Source: G032773895 sp965248935
GTDB lineage: Bacteria; Pseudomonadota; Gammaproteobacteria; Pseudomonadales; Cellvibrionaceae
Direction of reading: 5' to 3'
Length of the DNA: 64,000 nucleotides
Assembly: GCA_965248935.1 (NCBI GenBank)
Contig: OZ252214.1
Span: 2,604,001 to 2,668,000 of the forward strand
Below the pieces are notes generated by a model. It ran no database searches. It was not told where the DNA came from and saw nothing but the letters and a program-made list of their open reading frames with translations. This document shows, piece after piece, positions 58,605 to 64,000 of the stretch. Each line of letters starts with the position of its first letter. Position 1 is the stretch's first letter. Position numbers and translations under genes: made by a program.

Positions 58605-59960
58605 TTAATCATTAGGCAATTGGATATTATACTTTTTGATGAGGTCGTAAAGTGTTGGACGGGTCACGCCTAATAGCTTGGCGGTTGCGGAGATATTCCC
58701 CTCGACCATGCTCATTGCCCTTAAAATTGCGGCTCTCTCTGCATTGTGGCGAGCTTGGCGAAGGTTTAAGTTTAAGCTATCTTCTGTAATCAAGCCCAAG
58801 TCTTCGGATGAAATACGTTTGGTCTCACACATAACGACACCGCGTTTAATGCGGTTTTCCATCTCACGAATATTCCCAGGCCAAGCGTAAGCCTCAATGG
58901 CTTCAGTTGCTTCTGACGCGAAGCCGGTAACAGTTTGGTTGTTTTGCTCCACGTAGGTTTTCAAAAAGTGACGTGCGAGTAAAAGTTTATCTCCTTGCCT
59001 GTCTCTTAGTGGCGGAATGCGGATTTCCATTTCGCAGATTCGGTAATAGAGGTCCTCACGAAAGGTATTTTCTTGAACCATTTGTACTAGGTTTTTGTTG
59101 GTTGCACAGACAACCCTTACGTCTACTGGAATTTCTTCACGGCCTCCAACGCGCTCGATAATTCTTTCCTGAAGGAAACGAAGAAGTTTTGCTTGCAGTG
59201 GAAGCGGCATATCTCCAATTTCGTCTAGAAAAAGCGTACCACCGTTTGCCGTTTCGATCTTACCTAAAGTACGTTTATTGGCTCCCGTAAAGGCGCCTTT
59301 TTCATAACCGAAAAGTTCACTTTCCATTAGGCTTTCTGGAACAGCAGCACAGTTGATGGCTACCATTCGGTTTTCTTTGCGCGGGCTGAGTCGGTGTAGC
59401 GCTTTTGCCAAAACCTCCTTCCCTGTTCCGCTTTCACCCGTAAGCGTACACGTCACTTCGCTGGGGGCTAACTTTTCGATAGTGCGGCATATTTTTAACA
59501 TTGCAGGGTCACATGCGATAACGCCATCAAGCGGTGCGGAAGCTTGCTCTTGTTTTAATCGATTTTCTTCTTCAAGAGAGTGCATGTGGTAGGCGCGTTG
59601 AAGAATCAGGTCGAGAGTTTCTTCTTCGACAGGCTTCTGATAGAAATCATAGGCGCCCATGGCTACGGCCCTTACGGCGTTTTCATAATCGGCATTGCCT
59701 GTCATAACAATAATTTTCGACGTAGGGGACAGGGTGGATATTTCTCGAATACACCGAAAGCCTTCGTCTACACCTTCGTCATCGGGAGGAAGTCCCAGAT
59801 CCTGGAGTATAATAGGGGGTTCATGGAGCCGAACTGCTGCAACGGCTTCTTTGCGGTCCCCGGCAATCACTACGTCATATTGGTCAAAATGCCAACGTAA
59901 TTGGCTTTGTAAACCGGGGTCGTCTTCTACGATTAATAATTTGGGTTTATTGCTACTCAC
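58605..59960 (-). CDS. prsR: PEP-CTERM-box sigma-54 response regulator PrsR
   Basis: A 451-residue NtrC-type regulator. The receiver domain (1-120) has acidic D13/D14, phosphoacceptor Asp54 and Lys109. The AAA+ domain has Walker A GESGTGK at 175-181 and the sigma-54-contacting GAFTGA at 222-227. The C-terminal helix-turn-helix (about 420-447) contains ISATAKLLGVTRPTLYDLIK. The extended receiver loop (DLGLPPDDEGVDEGFRCIRE) and the partner kinase upstream are those of the PrsK/PrsR pair that controls exosortase/PEP-CTERM exopolysaccharide loci. It lies 28 bases downstream of prsK. Confidence 0.93.
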   Translation of the reverse strand: MSSNKPKLLIVEDDPGLQSQLRWHFDQYDVVIAGDRKEAVAAVRLHEPPIILQDLGLPPDDEGVDEGFRCIREISTLSPTSKIIVMTGNADYENAVRAVAMGAYDFYQKPVEEETLDLILQRAYHMHSLEEENRLKQEQASAPLDGVIACDPAMLKICRTIEKLAPSEVTCTLTGESGTGKEVLAKALHRLSPRKENRMVAINCAAVPESLMESELFGYEKGAFTGANKRTLGKIETANGGTLFLDEIGDMPLPLQAKLLRFLQERIIERVGGREEIPVDVRVVCATNKNLVQMVQENTFREDLYYRICEMEIRIPPLRDRQGDKLLLARHFLKTYVEQNNQTVTGFASEATEAIEAYAWPGNIREMENRIKRGVVMCETKRISSEDLGLITEDSLNLNLRQARHNAERAAILRAMSMVEGNISATAKLLGVTRPTLYDLIKKYNIQLPND

Positions 59961-59988
59961 TGAATACCATCCGGTCCATTTTTACTTG

Positions 59989-62031
59989 TTAATTTAGTGT
60001 AGGTAATGTAATTGTAAAGGTTGTCCCTTCACCTAGCGAACTTTCTACCGATATAGTGCCGCCTAGATTTTGGGTGTATTCTTGGGCCTGATAGACACCA
60101 ATACCCATACCTTTACCGCTTTTTGTTGTTTCAAAAGGTTTGAATAGGCGTTCTTGGATAAACTCTTCGTCCATTCCAGAGCCGTTATCTTCTATTGTTA
60201 TCACGATATTTTTTCTGTCCGATTCGCTACGAATATCAACGTAGCCTTCGTTATGGGTGGCGTCTTGTGCGTTTTGAATTATGTGGATGAATACCATCAC
60301 TAAACTGTCAAAATCTGCCTTAATTTTAATTTCTGGGTTGATTGCCCCGAGTTTAGGAGTCGGAGTCGATTTTTGGCAGCGGCTAACAGCTTCAATAAGA
60401 ATTTCTTGTATCAATAGTACTTTAATGGATTCAGGCTCATTGTGTTGCAGTTTTCTTAATAAATTATTCATTCTGGAGACAGAATTGCTGACTGTCTGGA
60501 TTGCATCTTCCACAAAAGCGGGGTTGTCCTTGTGTTTTTCTGAATTTTTGACCACTAATGATTGCTGTGCAATCAGGTTTTTTAAATCGTGCATTACAAA
60601 AGCGGAGAGTTTGTTGAAGGTATCGAATTGCTTGGATTCGGCAAGTTGTTCCGATTGTTCATGGCGTTTCAAAAATGCAGCAATTTGACGGCCAACGGTT
60701 TTTAAAAGGTCCAGATCTTCCCAGTTTAGTGCTGAGGAATGAGCGGGCTGGGCGAGGGCCATAAAACCCACTAAATGGGTTTCACTCAGCAGGGGTAGAA
60801 CAAGCCAGATACCCTCGATGTTGTTAATAAACTGAGGTAAGACTTCATTGTGTCTAGTCATTTCCGTATCGGTCGTATTGAGAGAGAATATCCACTCTTC
60901 ATCTTTTAACGCACGGCAAAAGGGGCTAGTTTCAGGCTCGAAAGCGTCGGAAATATCCATATTCATATTGTATTGGCGCACAGGGACAAGTATCTTTCCC
61001 TGAGATAGCCAGAGCGCCCCCCCATGGCACTTAAATACATCTGCGACCACACTGATTGAAAGAGAGGGGACTTCTCTAGGTTCTGTGGGCTGGGAAAGCT
61101 TGTCGATTAGCTTTAGCCATTCAGCTCTATAATCGTATTTGTGGCTAAATAAATGTTTATTAATCCAAACATTTAAGTTTTCTCGAAAAGAGCGAGATAA
61201 AAACGCAAAAGCCAAAATTAATAGGCCGAATACCAGCAGTAATGTGTAGATTACTGTACCCCAGTCTCCTCCGTAAATTTGGACATAATAGCCGCCAATT
61301 GCCAAGATACTCAGCATTGCCCCGGCCAATGAGAGGGATGTTGTGTAAAAAGCGACTGGGCGGGAAAGCGTTAATCGGGCGGACTGAAATTCTTCATGAT
61401 TAAAGATAAGTGCGCCAAGGGCGAGTAGAACGCTTGTTGCTAAAGCAACCGCTGCCCGAACTTGCCAAAAATCTGATTCAAGCTCGGCTAACACGAGGTT
61501 TTGGGAGAATAAATAGGCATCAAAAGAAAATACAACGCCAAGGGTAATACAGAGTAGCTTAACGAAACGTAGATTAATAACATTTCGGTAAAGCTGCTCA
61601 ACAGCTAAGAGCCCAACAATTGAGAGAACTATTCCTTGCCACAAAATCAGTTTTTGTAGGTTAATGCTTAAAAAGCCGAAGAAGGCGTTAGCGCCAGTAA
61701 GTAGAATAATGAAGATACTACCTATCACGACGCCATATTTGTATATCCCTGGGAGTAAACGTGGGCTAAATTGTTGGGTAATATTAACCAGAGCAAGTAA
61801 CCACAGGGTATAGTGCAGCGTTTCTGTGAACAAAATAATATCTAAATCTGGGTTATGCCAACTATTCACACCCGCTATGGATAGCAGCCAAAGAGTCTGA
61901 GCCCCGGCGGCGACTGGTAGAGACCAATGGTATTTTGATTGAAAGCTGATATAAGTTAATGCGACAGTCAGGGCAATAGAAAGGGCGCACGCACAAGCGA
62001 ACGCAGTCTGCGTGACATTACTGAATTCCAT
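59989..62031 (-). CDS. prsK: PEP-CTERM system histidine kinase PrsK
   Basis: A 680-residue membrane histidine kinase. The N-terminal 280 residues hold about eight transmembrane segments, and a GAF-like region follows at about 310-455. The phosphoacceptor is His481 in FVMHDLKNLIAQQ. The HATPase domain has EDNGSGMDEEF and GKGMGIGVYQAQEY near the end. This layout (multi-span sensor, GAF, HDLKN box, HATPase) with an adjacent sigma-54 regulator is that of PrsK. It should control genes for polysaccharide and PEP-CTERM protein export located outside this window. Confidence 0.93.
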   Translation of the reverse strand: MEFSNVTQTAFACACALSIALTVALTYISFQSKYHWSLPVAAGAQTLWLLSIAGVNSWHNPDLDIILFTETLHYTLWLLALVNITQQFSPRLLPGIYKYGVVIGSIFIILLTGANAFFGFLSINLQKLILWQGIVLSIVGLLAVEQLYRNVINLRFVKLLCITLGVVFSFDAYLFSQNLVLAELESDFWQVRAAVALATSVLLALGALIFNHEEFQSARLTLSRPVAFYTTSLSLAGAMLSILAIGGYYVQIYGGDWGTVIYTLLLVFGLLILAFAFLSRSFRENLNVWINKHLFSHKYDYRAEWLKLIDKLSQPTEPREVPSLSISVVADVFKCHGGALWLSQGKILVPVRQYNMNMDISDAFEPETSPFCRALKDEEWIFSLNTTDTEMTRHNEVLPQFINNIEGIWLVLPLLSETHLVGFMALAQPAHSSALNWEDLDLLKTVGRQIAAFLKRHEQSEQLAESKQFDTFNKLSAFVMHDLKNLIAQQSLVVKNSEKHKDNPAFVEDAIQTVSNSVSRMNNLLRKLQHNEPESIKVLLIQEILIEAVSRCQKSTPTPKLGAINPEIKIKADFDSLVMVFIHIIQNAQDATHNEGYVDIRSESDRKNIVITIEDNGSGMDEEFIQERLFKPFETTKSGKGMGIGVYQAQEYTQNLGGTISVESSLGEGTTFTITLPTLN

Positions 62032-62212
62032 CTACTTGTTCCGATAAAAATAAAAGAAAACCAAAGCAATACATATACTTTAGCAAAAAACGCTTCCGAT
62101 CAGATAGCTTAGTGGAGCTAAACCAAGTTTCTCCTGTGCGAGGTCAGAGGAAAGAGCTGGCAACAAAGAGGGCCATCTTTGTTGCCCCGTCTGGCTTTCG
62201 AAAGGTTACTAC

Positions 62213-64000
62213 TTATGCCGTAGTATTCAAGTGGGAAATAACCCTGTCCATTAATTTCTCAAAGACAGGCGTAGTATCGAGAACCTTGACGCGATTAAAC
62301 TGCATGTCGTAAGCAAATTGACGGCGTGATTTTTCAATAACCTTTAAGCCAAGTCTATTGACAAACACATAGGTATCCGCGTTAATTTTTGTGCTGAGCT
62401 TACAGCGAGTTTTCTTACCTGATTCTGGTTCAAGATATTCTACCCACATCCCCTCGGGCATCTCTTTCGCTTTTAAGTAATATTGCGAAGAAAGCTCTTC
62501 GTATTTTGATTGCTGACGCTCTAAGGCTGTCATTTCTTCCCAAGATTTTTGATCCCCTTCGGAACGACCAAGAACTTCTTTTTGGTTTTTATCTAGTTGA
62601 CGGTAGTTGACCGACTCAGTGTTTTTGTTCAGGTTAGCAAGCGTTTCTTCAATTTGGGTGACCTTTGACGCTCGTGAATCTTCGTTATCTATGGCGGCTT
62701 CTAGCCCTAGCCCAATACGGTCGAGCACTTCAGGTGTTAGGCGCTTTACTCGTGTGATTGAGCGATCATCATTGTGAGACTGGCAGAGCCAGATAATGTC
62801 TGAAACTAACTGGTCAACTTCTATCCACTCCGCGCTTTTTTCGCCACTTTTCAGGTAGGTAATGACAAGTACTTGCAACCAAGTATTGGTTAGAAAGCTA
62901 CTAATAGGGTCCGGCAGTTGGGTGGCACGCATTTTTTCGTAAAGAGAAGCTTGGGCGAAATTTTTTGCGGACTTAATTTTGGATTTGCCTGTTTCAGATT
63001 GCTGAACTCTTTGTTCAACAACTTTTGACTTGCGTGTTTCTTTATCAACAAGCTCTTTAAGTTTGTTATGGACTTCTTCAAAGATATTGTCGTTTGTCTT
63101 GTATTGGCGGTTAATAAGCTGAACGCCTTCTACTATAGGCAAATAGAGCTTATCTCGCTCAAGCGGCTTAGTATCGTCAAAGCTAAGACCGATATGCGTA
63201 ATGGTGTTGATTAGCATTCGGGCAGGATGCGCTTCGTTAGTTAAGAAGGTTTTATCTTTAAGCGCAATTCGCAAAATAGGGATTTGTAGGCGACATACCA
63301 AAGACTGCACTGGAATAGGCAGTTCCTCGTCTTCAAGAATCGTATCAAAGAACATCGCCACCAGATTGATGATGTCTTCATCTGGTTGTTCTAGAGATTG
63401 AGGCGTTGACGGGTCTTGTTTGGCAAGCAACTGCTTAACGACTTCGCCGACTAAGTTTTTGGGGGCGTTGGTTGCAAGTTGCTGATCAATGATAGACTGT
63501 GTTTTTGATAGCAATGTTGCAAGCTCTGGTGACGCCATAAGCGGCCCAGGGTTGTTGGCATAGGTAAAATATTGAAATTTACCACCATCTCCAACTTGGC
63601 TAACGTAGTTATTCTGGAGGCCGTTAGCGGTTGCCCTTGCTGATGCCATCATGGCGCTAAGGGAGCTTAAATCAAGTTTAAAGGTAACGGGTGAAGCTCC
63701 AAGCCTGAGTATACTTTCGGGTGGTTCGGCTGCGGCGATTTCTGCATCCTTGCCGTCCCAATCAATAGGTTTCTGAGGTTTATTCTTATCTAGGTTTTTG
63801 GGTACCTTGGGCAGAATGCCTGAGTCCACTAAAATTTGGTTTGCATCGGAATAGATATGCCCTAGTTGCTTAAGTACATGTTTTTCAAATAACTTGAATA
63901 AAATAAGGCGAGTTTTTATAGTGACGTTGAGTTGGTTCTCGCAGGCATCAACAAAAGCTACCGATAACTGTTGGGGGTCTAGAGGGTTGTTCTCCTCGCA
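62213..64000 (-). CDS. DUF1631 family protein, 5' end outside the window
   Basis: A large cytosolic protein; the frame stays open to the right edge, adding 57 codons before the in-frame GTG at 63829, so the gene is truncated by the window. The visible 595 residues match the DUF1631 type: LDPQQLSVAFVDACENQL and a YSDANQILVDSGILP stretch at the visible N-terminal side, a helical middle, and a C-terminal PilZ-like module (MWVEYLEPESGKKTRCKLS, then YVFVNRLGLKVIEKSRRQFA). The function of the family is unknown. The C-terminal module is reminiscent of c-di-GMP-binding folds, but RxxxR and DxSxxG signatures are not clear. Confidence 0.85.
   Translation of the reverse strand, partial: CEENNPLDPQQLSVAFVDACENQLNVTIKTRLILFKLFEKHVLKQLGHIYSDANQILVDSGILPKVPKNLDKNKPQKPIDWDGKDAEIAAAEPPESILRLGASPVTFKLDLSSLSAMMASARATANGLQNNYVSQVGDGGKFQYFTYANNPGPLMASPELATLLSKTQSIIDQQLATNAPKNLVGEVVKQLLAKQDPSTPQSLEQPDEDIINLVAMFFDTILEDEELPIPVQSLVCRLQIPILRIALKDKTFLTNEAHPARMLINTITHIGLSFDDTKPLERDKLYLPIVEGVQLINRQYKTNDNIFEEVHNKLKELVDKETRKSKVVEQRVQQSETGKSKIKSAKNFAQASLYEKMRATQLPDPISSFLTNTWLQVLVITYLKSGEKSAEWIEVDQLVSDIIWLCQSHNDDRSITRVKRLTPEVLDRIGLGLEAAIDNEDSRASKVTQIEETLANLNKNTESVNYRQLDKNQKEVLGRSEGDQKSWEEMTALERQQSKYEELSSQYYLKAKEMPEGMWVEYLEPESGKKTRCKLSTKINADTYVFVNRLGLKVIEKSRRQFAYDMQFNRVKVLDTTPVFEKLMDRVISHLNTTA

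Overview
The window looks like chromosomal DNA of a marine-type gammaproteobacterium, probably Cellvibrionales or a relative. This rests on the housekeeping block, whose gene order (tRNA-rpoD-dnaG-yqeY-rpsU-tsaD-folB-folK-cca ... spoVR-yeaH-prkA ... apaH-apaG-rsmA-pdxA-surA-lptD-amgK-murU ... rpe-trpE) is the order known from pseudomonads and relatives, on the moderate to low G+C, and on a PrsK/PrsR pair typical of exosortase/PEP-CTERM exopolysaccharide bacteria. The assignment below order level is inference. Layout: (1) 1-6577 is an AT-rich accessory block. It holds a three-gene overlapping cluster ending in a sirtuin, an orphan zinc-metallopeptidase with the look of a polymorphic toxin, and a run of small lipoproteins. 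Two of these lipoproteins are out of frame at their signal peptides, one at a 10-bp tandem repeat that should make it phase variable. (2) 6578-24282 is a surface-protein block: a lipoprotein with an Ig-like domain and a propeller-like domain, then a two-partner secretion system made of a 4122-residue TpsA exoprotein and its TpsB outer-membrane transporter. Between them lie a DUF4329/JAMM-like toxin candidate and three small proteins, two of them lipoproteins. (3) 24325-26346 is csrA, directly followed by an internally deleted IS66-family element with perfect 26-bp ends. (4) 26809-27661 is the most unusual part: a CAT-anticodon tRNA followed, in its direction of transcription, by eight exact-period 97-bp tandem repeats. 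Each repeat carries the complete 3' part of that tRNA (T-arm, acceptor strand and CCA) but has a different sequence inserted within the anticodon. (5) 27663-57474 is conserved core genome. It covers the macromolecular-synthesis genes (rpoD, dnaG, yqeY, rpsU), tsaD and folate genes, cca, the prkA-yeaH-spoVR stress operon, galE, the lptD-surA-pdxA-rsmA-apaG-apaH operon, amgK-murU, rpe and trpE. (6) 57603-62031 is an exopolysaccharide-linked cluster: a BY-kinase-like protein with a broken P-loop and the PrsK/PrsR two-component system. The window ends inside a DUF1631 gene. Working together: the core block couples transcription, replication priming and translation genes, envelope biogenesis (LptD, SurA, AmgK/MurU recycling) and cofactor synthesis. 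The accessory blocks are devoted to surface display and probably contact-dependent antagonism (TPS exoprotein, metallopeptidase-like toxins, immunity-like lipoproteins). The best candidates for undescribed biology are the tRNA-derived 97-bp array and the toxin/lipoprotein blocks with the repeat-controlled lipoprotein. All functional statements are from reading the sequence; no database search was possible.
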